Positions 39,866 through 51,872 of a DNA stretch of 64,000 nt are shown in pieces (the first letter of the stretch is position 1; every line of letters begins with the position of its first letter). The notes beneath the pieces were generated by a model. That model was given only the letters and a program-made list of their open reading frames with translations. It did not search any database and was not told the origin of the DNA. The translations under genes and the position numbers were made by a program. Origin of the DNA: Chromobotia macracanthus. Its lineage: Eukaryota > Chordata > Actinopteri > Cypriniformes > Botiidae. The DNA lies in contig JAZGTH010000062.1 of the NCBI GenBank assembly GCA_036877525.1, positions 7,062,501-7,126,500 of the forward strand. The letters are read 5' to 3'.

Positions 39866-40434
39866 CTGAAAATGTCTCAAAATTTATTTACAAGGACATT
39901 TCTGTTCTCCTTGGTTTTGCTAAAGCACTTGTAAAACACTCAGATAGTTGTAACTTATTTTGCATCCATATTATGTGGGAATTTTGGACTTTTTGGATTG
40001 TATTTATTTTGTCATTTATGAAAAATGGGTGCTACAGCATTGGTGGGCTCAGAGCAATACATCTGACCTGTATTATTGGGGTTGTGGATTTTATTGCAAC
40101 ATCTGACAGAAAGAAACAAACAGGCTTGCTAGGAAAGTGTCAAAAATGAGGAATACAGCAAGAGCTTGGCCCAACACTCTTTTCTCCTGAAGGCAGGCTA
40201 AAGCAGCAAGGATGGCCATTATCTGGCTGAAAAATGAGAATTCACTGACCAGAACTATCCTTTCTGTCACACATTAAGTGTGCTGGTCAGGCCAGGTACG
40301 ATATTTGTTCTCTAAAAGGCACAGTGACAGTAACAAATTATTATGTCCAGCACCGATGTAGACAAACAATATTATTTGTTTTTGAGTACAGAAACTATTG
40401 TAAATAATGTTATTATAATTTTATATTCAAAGCA
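39866..40434. other. Possible LINE 3' flank, then unique sequence
   Basis: This may contain the untranslated end of the preceding LINE, which I cannot delimit. No gene seen. A 103-codon frame (39838-40149) begins inside the LINE remnant and is not a gene. Confidence 0.35.
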
Positions 40435-40545
40435 TTAGTGATGTTGCAGGCCAGATTCAAACCTGCATTTCTTGTAGCAGCAGGGGGGGTTCTCAGGTCT
40501 GGGATTTCCGGGGCTTCTCCCAGACATCTGGATACAGTCTGTTGA
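40435..40545 (-). mobile_element. Possible eroded tRNA-derived element
   Basis: The minus strand contains GCAGGTTTGAATCTGGCC, which resembles a tRNA B box (GGTTTGAATC). It lies next to a GC-rich body (GGGAGAAGCCCCGG, AGACCTGAGAACCCCCC on the minus strand) that contrasts with its AT-rich flanks. No A box or known tail is clear. Confidence 0.35.
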
Positions 40546-41638
40546 TGTAAGATTAAAATGTTGAAGATATTGAAAATGCAGAAAATAATTATGCAGTGTT
40601 ACAAGGAGTAATTTTAATAAAGTAAATCTTTCAATGTTACTAAAAAATCCAACTAACCATCTAACCATTTCCATTTAACTAACCATTACCCTCAGCTTCA
40701 TTCATATCCATAGGCCAGACATTGTGTGTCTAATGCTGCAGCTGATTTTAAAATGTTTTAAACAGAACAACAGTGCTTTGTAAAACAGTTCTTTTAGTTT
40801 TTAGAACCCATCTGTATCATCGCATAAGCTGTCACTAGTTGCAAGTAGCTGTCCCACTCTCTAAAAATATGAATGCATGCTCACCCCCTGAGACACAAAC
40901 ATTATCACCCCCCTGTGAGTTGCCATGACTGATATAACTCAATTTATTTTCTGTTGTTTGTATTTTTGGTGTTGGATATTGAAGAGAGTACATTTCATTT
41001 GAAATGACTAAACTTTGAAATGTAACAACAATGATAACTGGAAATGTGAAGAAAATATGAATGATGCATGTTTGTGATAAAGTCATTTTCTTCATTGTTT
41101 GTATTAGCCTGGCAAATTTACATGATTTCAATCATTCGCTTGACATAAAAATAACAGACCCCTTCTCATAAATCCACTCAGTTTATGGTGTCTCATTACA
41201 CACTAAAGTTTTGGATGAAAAACAATATGTAATACTGAAGCTTGCCTTAGCGAGCACCATTAATTATCACATTCAAGATGAGAACAGGCCTCAGCCGTGA
41301 TAATTAGGCTATCCGATTATTCTGTGTTATGAATACAGATTCATTTTATGAGTGCTAAAATGTCATTTAAAATATCAACTCTACAAAGCCTCTCTCTCTC
41401 CTCTCTGACAGTCTTGCCATGACTCTATTTTAATGCAGAACTCCAAACTGAAAAACAGAAAGCACAATGGGTTCTGTCCATTCTAAAGATCATTGTTCTG
41501 TTGGCTTGACCATGTTTTTGAGACTCGGACCTAAAGTGTATTATTAGACACTATCACTTTGATTGATGTTTAGTCAATATTTAATAGTTGGAGTCTGATA
41601 TGTGTCCCATTTTTCCTTCCATAGACTCCCCACTGGCA
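40546..41638. other. Unique sequence; candidate conserved non-coding segment at 41220-41400
   Basis: 41220-41400 contains CACCATTAATTATCAC, CGTGATAATTAGGC and GATTATTCTGTG in non-repetitive DNA, a pattern often seen in developmental enhancers. Conservation cannot be judged here. No exon recognised. Confidence 0.3.
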
Positions 41639-41679
41639 TCATGACCTAGACATTTGACATCAAAATGTCTAGGTCATGA
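41639..41679. repeat. Perfect 17 bp inverted repeat with 7-base loop
   Basis: TCATGACCTAGACATTT (41639-41655) is the exact reverse complement of AAATGTCTAGGTCATGA (41663-41679). The loop is GACATCA. The stem has no mismatches, which is unusual for old neutral DNA. Confidence 0.9.
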
Positions 41680-42376
41680 AAATCATGAGAGTGTACTCTC
41701 AAAGAAAATAAGTGTTGTAGCTAGGGATTTTGCAATGATTTATATACTGGGGAGAGCCAATTAGCAGAAAACAAAGCATTGCATTATGGTCTGCATGACA
41801 AAAGGAGAGCAAAGGTGTTCGCTGGCCAGCTTTACTGTCAGTGTAACTGATGGTTCCATCGATTAAGAGTGGATCTTTGACTGATTTACACCGTCATGCT
41901 AGCTGCCACCAGCTCTGAGGCGGGAAGTGGGTCATGAGAACTCTTTAATAGGCAAAACTGTGGTTGATCCCATTTAAATTTGCCTTTGGCAGGAACTAAT
42001 TAGGCCTGATGTTTTTACTTGCATTTTCATTTAAACATCACTCTTAGCGCTGGAAATGAGAAGATTTGGATAAACACACAAACAATGATTAAACTTGCTC
42101 ACGACAGTCAACACAGTGCCTGGCTTTTTCTGCAGTAATCAGTTAGATTAAATGTCCAGCATCATTAGATGTCATCACCATGATGCTGATTATTTTGATT
42201 TGTCTGTCAATTATTATATTATATTACAAATATCTGGAAATGACGGAATACAAGTATGAATACAAATTAACCAACTTGGAGCACACAACACATTGCATTT
42301 CATGTGCTTATTGCAAAGGAACAATAGTACATTTGTCCCTTTATTTGTCATTTAGTACATATTTAAAGTTCTTCAA
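41680..42376. other. Unique sequence, no gene seen
   Basis: 41960-42060 is TAAT-rich unique DNA. Nothing else recognised. Confidence 0.45.
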
Positions 42377-42636
42377 AGCTGACAGGGAACGTTCTCAGAA
42401 CATTGGCTAACATTTTTGAAGGCTCACATCTTAAAGTAACATAGTAGAGTGTAATTTTAACATTTTATATCATATACAACAAACAGCATTTCTAAGTTGT
42501 TAGTGAAACATTGTAAAAGCATTAAAGAAATAAAATGTTTGAATAACCTTGAATGTTTGATAATCTTATTACCACACTGAGTTACTTAACGTTTCTCTAT
42601 CATTTCCATTTTCACAACCTAAAATTGTTAGTTGTG
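42377..42636 (+). mobile_element. Short non-autonomous DNA element, copy E
   Basis: It opens AAGCTGACAGGGAACG, continues TTCTCAGAACATTGGCTAAC and carries the ATCATATAC core. It closes TTCACAACCTAAAATTG and TTAGTTG. Part of the right half is deleted relative to copies A and H: the AACGTTCCTAGAACTTTC block is not present. Confidence 0.8.
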
Positions 42637-43000
42637 TTTTCTGTAACATGGAGTGTTGTCTGCATGGCATCAATTAATGCTTGAGTGCTGTTCCCAGTTT
42701 ACCTGCTAGCTTGTGTATGAATATGGAAAGGTCAGCACAGCCATTTATGAGCTTGTTCTTCCATTACTCATTTAAATGCTGCAGTTTGACACTGCATGTC
42801 CCACAGAGCCCCCTGGGATCTCTTTCTGCACAGATGGAAGACTATGGTGGAGCCAGAGATTCTGGAAACATGTGTTGCTAGTAAAAGTGAATTGCTGCTA
42901 CGTGTAAGCGACTTTTGATTATTTTCAACCACATGGTCATGCATCTGATATCTTGGATCAGATGGTTCTTAAAGATGAAACAGGTCCAAAGCAACAAACT
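42637..43000. other. Unique sequence, no gene seen
   Basis: A 66-codon plus-strand frame (42681-42881) is not recognisable. Confidence 0.45.
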
Positions 43001-43114
43001 ATGTCAGAGGAAGCATCAACAAGCACATCAAGTCCATGCATGCGGAACAGTAATATGTGTCAGAGGAAGCATCAGAAAATGGATTTGGAAGTCCATGCAT
43101 GTGGAACAGTAATA
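43001..43114 (+). repeat. Two-copy tandem duplication, unit about 56 bp
   Basis: Both units begin GTCAGAGGAAGCATCA and end AAGTCCATGCATG(C/T)GGAACAGTAAT; the middle differs. A GTGTGTGTGG run follows directly. Overlapping frames of 65-78 codons cross it and are by-products of the repeat. Confidence 0.85.
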
Positions 43115-43426
43115 TGTGTGTGTGTGGTGGTATATAATGTGTGTGTACAGTGTGTGTATAGAAAAATGGTTGGACACACTACTGTATAGTTACTTGCTTT
43201 CTAGGGCATCTGAATCATGGTTCTGTACAGTATGTGTCAATTTTTTTTTCTCATTATCACTTAATCAACTTAATTTATGCCTTAACAGCATACTCCTGCC
43301 GGCACAACAGCTGGAGACGAGCACACAGGTTCAGTTCATATCTAGATCACAGATTTATGCTTGAATAATTTTATTTTACATAGGTTTGCAATTTCTTTTC
43401 TATTCAACACACAAATTATGTAATAA
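43115..43426. other. GT-rich start, then unique sequence
   Basis: Short GT runs lie to about 43160. Nothing else recognised. Confidence 0.45.
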
Positions 43427-43710
43427 TGTAACATTCTCTAAAGGCTCTCTTAAAGTTATCAAAAACATTTTTGTAGTAATATTAATAGAGTATTATATAT
43501 CATTACAAAAATATTCTTAAGTAGTAAGTGTAACATTTTAAAAACATACAAATTAAAACATTTTTAAATAACATTCTTTTTAATCAAGCAATTACATTAC
43601 GTTAATACAACGTCTGAAAAGCTGGGTGTTTTGAACGTTTTGGAACTTTCAAAATAACATTTTTAACATATTAAATAAATGTTCTTACAACCTAAAATTG
43701 TTAGCTAGGG
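43427..43710 (+). mobile_element. Short non-autonomous DNA element, copy F
   Basis: It runs through TAACATTCTCTAAAGG, TTAAAGTTATCAAAAAC, TTTTTGTAGTAATATTAATAG, GTCTGAAAAGCTGG, AACGTTTTGGAACTTTC and GTTCTTACAACCTAAAATTG, closing with TTAGCTAGGG. The outermost left terminus is lost; the right end is well preserved. Confidence 0.8.
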
Positions 43711-45295
43711 ATATAATCATGATGTCATATGTGTGACCTCTGTGTCACACATCTAAACAGGATGTTATTTTCAATGATGAGTGTGGTCAAATCTTTGTTG
43801 TTGTTTGTTGCTAAATAACAGGCTGGACAAAATTACTGTGGTATAATAGCCTAGTTGTGATTTTAATTTCACATACAAGCTTGCACAATATCAACACACA
43901 ATATCCACACACATTCACAAACTCATCATCTCACATCTGTGATAAATAGCCTCCACAACAGAGAGGCACTTGAAAGCTGCCCTGAGGTGATTGAGGGCAG
44001 CAGACAGTTAACACAAGAAGCAGATCCACAGTACTTCTGCTCATATATGTTTGCTTGTGAAAGCACTCAGCATAAAAACAGCTAATACAATGCTTGTTTG
44101 TTGGTGGTCCTTAGACAACAGGTGAAAGAAAGCTATTAAAAACGATCTATAAACCTTAAACCAAAACCAATTTTGTCCTCCACTCTGTCCTCTATGTGCA
44201 TGAAATGCATTAAAAGAAAAACAAAGGTGAGATCTGATTGTAAACTTTAATATTATCATTACAGCATTTGTAGTTTAATAATGTCATTACTGAGGAAAAA
44301 TGTTTCAGAAGAATGCATTGCACATTGCAGAACAGAATTAAGGAGACAAGGTAAATAAATGGCGAAATAAATCATATATGGTTGATTAAAAATGTTATTG
44401 TAAGTGTATTCAAACTAATTTACAGGGACTCTTTTCAAGTCAGACACCATATGGCAGTGCTCCTTAACTTTAATTATGATAAACTGTTGGCTAAACAATG
44501 TGCTAAACCATGTGTGTTCCATTAGGAGCAGGATGTAAACACTGTAGTGTACAGGGAGAGATAGGCCACATCAGTGATTATCCTCTCAGCCAGAGTCATC
44601 ACAGACTACCAAGCAGCCAGCGCACTCACTCTGGCCAAGACCAACATTAGACAGAATTGCTTCTCCTTTATTAGGCTGAAGGAAATTCCAGGTACCTGCA
44701 GCCGTCATTCCATTTCTGCTGGAGATATGAGACTCCATCCTGACCCTGAAGTGATAAACATGAAAGATTTGACATAAATTACAGGTGTCTGTAAAACCGT
44801 GTCAACCATGTGAAACAATGTATAATAAAATGCAATGTTACGTAGTCGTTGAGATGCAGAGATATGATGCTTGTGATGGTAAACTGAAAGGTTCCTTTTT
44901 CAATCCTGTTATTGAACCTAGGTTTACTAATGAGTTAACTGACTTTGTAGTGTACTAAAAAACCTTTTTAAACTACTTCAACTCATTTCATAAAACTATA
45001 TGGTTTTCTTCAATAATTAAATAACTTGGTCAAAAAAATACAATAAACATTTTACTGGGTTTTGCTATTTATTTTTCATGTAGATGTATAAGGAAATTTT
45101 AGTGGATCAATGTTTTTATTGTGTGAAACACCTGAAGCTTGGTAGTTACATTTTGTAAAATATTGACTTGGGAGTGTGATTACTCTTTCAGTGATGTGAA
45201 ATGCAAATCCTGACACAACCACATTCTTCCATGTTCTAAATGATGTTTTCATTTTGTGTATTCAATATATTAATTATAGACTTATCTTATTTTGT
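43711..45295. other. Unique sequence, no gene seen
   Basis: No family or exon recognised. A 67-codon plus-strand frame (44574-44777) starts with a non-convincing context and has no motif. Confidence 0.45.
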
Positions 45296-45335
45296 CTTTT
45301 TATCTCTTATCACTTTTGTGATAAGAGATAAAAAG
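45296..45335. repeat. Perfect 18 bp inverted repeat with 4-base loop
   Basis: CTTTTTATCTCTTATCAC (45296-45313) is the exact reverse complement of GTGATAAGAGATAAAAAG (45318-45335). The loop is TTTT. It lies in T-rich DNA, but the stem is not a simple repeat. Confidence 0.9.
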
Positions 45336-45912
45336 TTTTGTGTTTTCTGTTTTGTATTATTTGTGTGCTATTTTGTGTGCTACTGTTTATCTTTTACAGT
45401 AGCATTTGTGTTTGGCCAAATATAAGAAAATACAGTTGTGTCTTCCTGCCGAACTTTTCTAAGTGCAACTTTTGAGTTTGTACCCTGTGTCTTTCTCTCT
45501 GACAATTACGCTTCCATTCTGAAACTCCCAACAGACAAAAGGTTAGTTGTGACTTTCGTTATGATGGTCACCACCATAGCAATTAGCTGGTGTTCCAGCA
45601 GAGGGGCCAGGTTTGCCAGAGCTTGTGAAAATGCCATCTGTCATTGGAATGCTCTTCCCTGCCTTGGTTTGACTGTTTCCTTCAGGGAGTCACAAGGATC
45701 GTTCAAGTCGAATGGAGCTCTGAGAAAACAATAAATTGTTTGCTGTGAAAAATAATTTGGCAGGGGCTGTGGGTGCCATGCGCTCTGAAGTGTGGCAGTG
45801 CACATTCTCTCACAGCTGCCCTGAATAGCAGACTGAATTAGAGCAACACCTAGCGCCTGAGTTTAGTTCACTTTGTTATTGTATGGCTGTGTCATATTTA
45901 ACTATTAACCAT
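45336..45912. other. Unique sequence, no gene seen
   Basis: A 98-codon plus-strand frame (45438-45734) contains HWNALP, faintly like the WNSLP/WNALP box of L2/CR1 LINEs, but the flanking residues do not support it. Left unassigned. Confidence 0.4.
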
Positions 45913-46154
45913 GCTAGCAATTTTACATTTTAGAAACATTTCTTTAATATTTCCATTAAGTAATACAACTGTTAAAATATATTTTGAAAGTTCTAGGAAC
46001 ATTCAAAAAGTCATTGTAAGACATTGTATTAACGATACTGTTCTAAGAATTCAATAAAGTTTTAGAAATGTTGCTGCAAGAACATTTTTGATCATTTTGA
46101 GACAACTTTTAGAGAACATTATCTAGTGTTCTAAAACTGTTCCCTGTAAGCTGG
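45913..46154 (-). mobile_element. Short non-autonomous DNA element, copy G
   Basis: It reads GCTAGCAATTTTACATTTTAG at the left and ends AACTGTTCCCTGTAAGCTGG at the right, the reverse of copy A. Internal blocks are GAAAGTTCTAGGAACATTC, TGTAAGACATTGTATTAACG and CAAGAACATTTTTGATC. The TATATCATAT core is deleted, making this copy shorter. Confidence 0.8.
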
Positions 46155-49100
46155 AAAGGGTCATTAAATTAAAAGCAATCTTATGCATATTGCTTTTATT
46201 TACCTGACAATAGTTTTTGTGGTAGCTGACCTTGGTTGATTCCCAATGTATGACTTCTATAAATATCAGACGTTATTTAATGGTCTAGCCAAAGCAGCAT
46301 TCATAATTGTAACAATTTGCAGCTACATGGTGACCTGAAGTCGTTTGGGAAAGTTTAAGATTTTTTTGTGACTGTTGTGACTGTTATTGATGTAGCAAAG
46401 TTAAGCAGATCATAGCTTGAGTCATTGATATGTCAGATAAGAACGGTCACCAGTAACCAGCAGCACAGAGACTATTCTAAGTGTAAACGAGGCTTGACAA
46501 TAAGTTATGCATTATATTAACTTTGTATAACTTGTCTAGTCATTAATAAACAAAGAAATTGGTGGATTAACTTGACAGCAAATGACATTCAAATATGGAT
46601 ATGCACACGTTCAACAAATGTTAATGATGGGATTTGTAACCAAATGATCTCTTAAACATTACATTAAAGCTTCATCCAATGAGAGGGTGCTGAGCTTTCA
46701 AAATTCATGTCAATTCAGAAATGTCATGTCAGAAACAGCCTGAGCTGTCACTTAGTTCCATAAATTGCTAGATTATTTAGGAGGGTATGTGTGAGCCTGC
46801 GTGGGATTATTTGCGTCTGCCGTGACATATCTCGTGGGAAAATTGATAACTTCAATTCGATAACTGTCATAATATCATTTCAACAGCTGTTGTGGCAGAG
46901 TGATACAAAAGAAAAACATTACTTTAGCGCTCTAGTCCAATCAGACTTGAAAACCAAAACTATTTTAGAAATTAGGTTCTGTAAAATGTTCGTCAATGTC
47001 ATCAATAAAAGTTATTATAAAGTGAAACTATATTTTTAAATAAAATAAATATTGGATGACCTTCATGTTATATTTCCATGATTTACGGTGTAGACATGCT
47101 CACAGACCAAACTGAAGCAGCACACAAAACCAGTGCCAAAGAACCTGCGAGTGTGTTTACTTCCACCACTATCCAAGCCGTCAATGCAGCAATTTTCACA
47201 GTGTGTGTGCATGTGATTTTCCACATATGAGTGCTTTTTGCCATCGTAAGTGTGTCTGTCAGTGCATGTTATATAATTAGTGCCATCTCCTGAACCTCAC
47301 AGCCTGGTCTCAACAAGGTCAGATGGTGTGAGTCAGTGCTGTCAACTCTCCCTCAGAGCAGATGGCGAATGGACCATGTGCTGCTCTCCTCTGGTCCGTC
47401 TCTCAGGGTGAGAAGACCAGAAATGACATTTTGACCCCCAATTCTTCCACTTTACAAAACCCAGTGGTGCCCACAATAGGAGCAGAATGAAAGTCAAGCA
47501 GGACTAATTGGGCATGCTATTTATGAATCCATTTTCACAGCACTTTTTATAGGTGGTGGGAATTAGACTGATTGTTGGTTGTTGACATGCACATAACTTC
47601 TTTCTTACTAATGTTCCTTGCAAATAGGAGACACACAATGGCTAATTGCTTTGTATTGCAATGAACTGTTAAAAAGGTTTTAGTGGTATACAAGGAAAAA
47701 TGATCCTCCATTTCTACTAAAGTGCTTTGTGCTGGTGGTAATTATCTACTCTGTAAACTAAAGCTGTAAATATAAATATAAATCTGCCTTTCTCTTTTCA
47801 GTCTTGAATCTGTAATTTACTGTAGCCTGACAATCCAATGTCAAGATACATCAAACAGGTGTATAATTTACAACATTACAACATATAACAATACTAAAGC
47901 ACAATGTGTTTACACACACACACACACTTCAAATTCGTTCACACTCTTTAATTGCTGTTTTCTTCCTCCAGTGTTCAAGCCCACTTCAAAACACAAGTCC
48001 ATACATTACATTACATTTGACTAGATCTTAATTTCATGTTGTTCTTCTGCATCTTGTCTCAGAGGGTGTTTAACCTGCCAGCATTTGTGACATCTGGAGT
48101 CTTTGCACATCCCTGTTGAGGTAAAAGATTTCAGAGCAGGCATGAAAACACGTTTATGAGTTGGCATGCTTGCACCTGCCCAGTGGAATATGTGATATTT
48201 AATCCCCGTCTACACAAAAATACATATCACGCATACATAACATTTTACCAGGAAGCATCACTGTTAGTTCAAGTAGCGTAACAAGCTGCAAAACACACAA
48301 AAGTTTGCCATGTTTATCTAAGATGAAATGTAGAAAGTTTGAATGGGTGTTTATGGTTAGTGGAAAATCTGTCTGCATCCATTAGTGTAGCAAAAAACCA
48401 GGCACAGCCATAACCTTGCAATGTGTACTTCCTTTAAATTTGTCAGGTTAGTATTATACTAACCTAATAATAACGAATATCTCATGATTATTATGAATAT
48501 ATCTCATAATATGGTTTTATCGCTCTAACTACTTTGCATTCATCTGAACTAAATGAGCATCTGAACTTAACCTACCCTCCTGATATCTGGATACGTTTAA
48601 GTTTACTTGGTTAAACAAGACTATGTCTGCTATGAGCTGATTTATAGATGCCTTAGATTTCATTTGCAAACTCCCCCTGTAATATAGGGTTGAGGACACA
48701 GACAACATACTCCAAAGGCTTTTTATAATGGCCTTTCTCTCCTGTGTTGAATCTAGAGGTTATGACCTGACTGCTCACTTTTACAAGGTTCTCCATCAAA
48801 ACACTCCAACATGCTCACCCTGCATGCAGTTAAAACTCTGCTATCACTCCTTTTTGCACTCATACTCAAATTGCGTATTTCATATCCAATCAAACTCGGA
48901 TATGTTTACATAACTCATTCATTCTCTGATCAAAGAAACCTGAAGTCGCTCTCAATGGTGGTTACTGCTGACCACAGGCTGTCAAGGACTTGCAAACATT
49001 TCAAAGACTCTTTGAAAGATTCATAATTTCAGGTGAATTATCAGGCTTTTTACATAAGGTTATTATTTTGTGAAGTATAACCAAAAGGGCATGAATGGTC

Positions 49101-50097
49101 AATTGAGCTGAAGGGTTTAACATTTGTAAAGGGACAATGCATTATATTTAACACTGTGCAAATCTAATTGGTGTGGACAAAGACAAAAAGAAGAAGTTAA
49201 CATATGTAGATACAGGCGTCTGTATTTCTATCTTATAATTTGCTGATAACAGAACTTCTACAATATTGCTTCTACAAAGAGAAACAGGGTTTCCAGAATT
49301 CATAATTCCAGTGATGGAAAAATAGGGGCCATATGTGCATAGGGTAGACTGTATGTTTGTTTCTAAGAGATCAATGTACAGAAAGATAGGAGAGACAGAG
49401 TTTGCCTGCCTGTAAAGTGAGATAAACCGACAGGAGGTGACAAATTCATAACAGCTTTGTGCAACTACAATTCTGGGAGATTCAAAGGTTGGCCTCAAAT
49501 AAGGTGACGTGTGACAGTTATATCATCTTCCTGAATTTGCCATACTGCTGCAAAAAGACTGAGTCTGATAAGACGCCTCCTGGAAAGTCAGACGAAAAGG
49601 GATGTGTTGTCATCTGTTTGCAAAAACACTCAGATATGGGACTTTTTGGAAGGCATTAGGCGGGCTTAAAACAATTATACAGCTTAACACGGTTATTAGT
49701 GGTGTCATAAACAGATTTATACATAGAAGCTTCATCTTTCTTATACAAATTGACATCATTTGACAGGATGTTTTAAAGGTGCAATATTCAAATGGATTTT
49801 CCACAGTTAAACATAAAATTAAACGTTTCTTTTTGGGGAATTGTTTTGTTTATGCTTGGAAATCCCATTACTGAGTATAGCACTTATTTACAATAAAATA
49901 ATACATAACCATGTGTGCGCTTTTGTAGATATTAAGAACGAGCAAAATGTTAGATACATTTTTGCCTAACTGCATCATTTAATTTTCTTTAAAACTACTT
50001 GAGGTTTCTTAGTTTTCTTTACTATGTTGGGGTATTTTTTATTAAAGCAGGAAGTTTGGGTCGGGAAAATAGACTAGATCTGCCCTGTTGTTAGGGT
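46155..50097. other. Unique sequence, no gene seen
   Basis: This contains a (CA)8 run at about 47911-47927 and ACATT repeats near 48004-48016. Frames at 48728-49026 (plus) and 49148-49498 (minus, 116 codons) have no recognisable motif. No interspersed repeat identified. Confidence 0.45.
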
Positions 50098-50135
50098 AAT
50101 AGATTGTAGTTATGTCAATAGACTGTAGTTATGTC
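50098..50135. repeat. 19 bp direct duplication
   Basis: AATAGA(T/C)TGTAGTTATGTC occurs twice in direct succession with one difference. Confidence 0.85.
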
Positions 50136-51732
50136 ACAGCTGTAAACCACATTTGGCTACAGACTTGTCAGTAGCAAGTGAGGAGGGACATTCTTATGTG
50201 ATTGGACGAAAATCTGAGCAGTGCAAGATGAGTCATCAACCTTACATTTTCCCTAAAATTACTTTTAGAGGTACACGAGCCTAAAAGTGGCTTAAAAGCT
50301 GGTAGGTATGGAGCAAAAGCTGCAAAACTCACATTTTGATTTTAGTAATAAGAGATAACCACCTGTTAATAACTCACTTCAAAGCTAGACCAGCACATTT
50401 CTATCGAAAGGTCATTGTTGGGTGCTCTGTCTCACGCTCTCTCTCCTATAATTAGTGTATTAGAGATTTTCAGTCTGGCACAGCAGGCAAGTTCTGTCTG
50501 ATAAGCCTGACAAGCAATTTTATCAGGCTATTCTAAGCAAAGAAAACAAAAAGTGATGTGGGGTAATCAATTCCCATTCTCCCAATTTCCTCTCAGAATA
50601 AAAGGTGATTGCCAAAATTTCTCATGCCTCTGATTTCTTTCTTAACTTATATGAACTCAATTTTATTATATAAGAAGTTTCAAACTCCCTGAACTAAAAC
50701 AGCTAGCACCATGTACTTATTCTGTCTTTCTGGGCAGTTGCATTGCCAACACAAGTTCAAATTATTGCATGTACATGTAACAAGTATTTACAAGGTTGTC
50801 ATAAGGGCAGAATCACTGAAACATAAACAAAGTTCCCATTTGTTCTTTCACCAAATCTTGGAATATTTTTACACTCTGCTATTGTAAAAGCAAAGTTTTA
50901 AATATTTCTAAAATGTAATACTTTAAAATAGGAGATTTTATTATATTGTTTGATTGATTGGCAAAATGATAATATAAACAGATAAGAGGGACACAGCCGA
51001 ATCGAAATAAATAACTGCTGTCTGTTCCTTAAAATTTTGTGAAATTGATTTCCAGTGTCAATAAGGGGTCCATTTATGGCTGCCAGTAATTTGCTTGAGT
51101 TCATTTTTGCAGATATTCTCCCAAGAACAAACCTGCCTGGAGTCTCCAGTTTAATTGGGACATTTGCATCGTAATGACCCATGAGTCACTTTCCCGCTAT
51201 TTCCAAATTTTATATTCTTGAAACCCAACCAAAAGCTCAACATTAATAAACTGATGAAGTCTCAAGTTGAAACAAGGTATAATAAAATATGACATTGCAT
51301 GTTCTTTGGCTAAATACTGAATTAGAACTTTTTGCTCCATTTGTTGGTGTTTTATGATTATAATCTGTATCATTCGACTCTCCTGCAAAAACATTCTCAA
51401 CTGTGTCATGTCCATGTATGCAAATGCCTGTGTTCATGTAAATATATATGTATGATAAACTGTGTCATAACCATGCAAATGTATTCAATTTTCAAGTTTT
51501 GACACTGGGAGACACCAGATTTTCATATAAATACATGTTTCATGTCCTCACTCTGCAGATGTACCCAGATTCTTTCGTTGTATCATTTTTTTTCTGATGT
51601 TTCTTCAGTATTATTCTTGCTATTCTGTGTTCTGTATTCTTTTTTTATTGATGTTAACAGTGGACTTCTCCAACATTTATACATTTAAATGTTGTTTTAG
51701 TTTCATAAGAGGTTGCCGGAGAGTTGGTTAAC
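50136..51732. other. Unique sequence, no gene seen
   Basis: 51040-51200 is non-repetitive with a 94-codon minus-strand frame (50898-51182) of no recognisable family. It could equally be conserved non-coding DNA. Confidence 0.4.
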
Positions 51733-51872
51733 GTTACATTTACGTTTATGCATTTGGCAGATGCTTTAATCCAAAGCGATTTACAGTGCATTCAAGCTAT
51801 ACATTTGATCAGTATATGTGTTCCTTTTGCACTACTTATGCAATGCTCAACCAGTTGAGCTATAGGAACACT
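51733..51872 (-). mobile_element. tRNA-derived SINE, copy 5 (best-preserved tail and body)
   Basis: The plus strand reads TTACATTTACGTTTATGC, ATTTGGCAGATGCTTTAATC, CAAAGCGATTTACAGTGC, ATTCAAGCTATACATTTG, CAGTATATGTGTTCC, then the head complement CAATGCTCAACCAGTTGAGC and TATAGGAACAC. The B-box region is deleted (GTTCC passes directly to TTTTGCACTAC). Confidence 0.85.

Noticed and set aside
41639..41679. microRNA precursor
   Set aside because: The stem is only 17 bp and does not extend. Typical precursors pair over more than 25 bp with mismatches.
43001..43114. CRISPR-like repeat array
   Set aside because: Only two copies, long unit, eukaryotic context.
45438..45734. LINE C-terminus suggested by HWNALP
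   Set aside because: Only six residues resemble the WNALP box and neighbouring family residues are absent.
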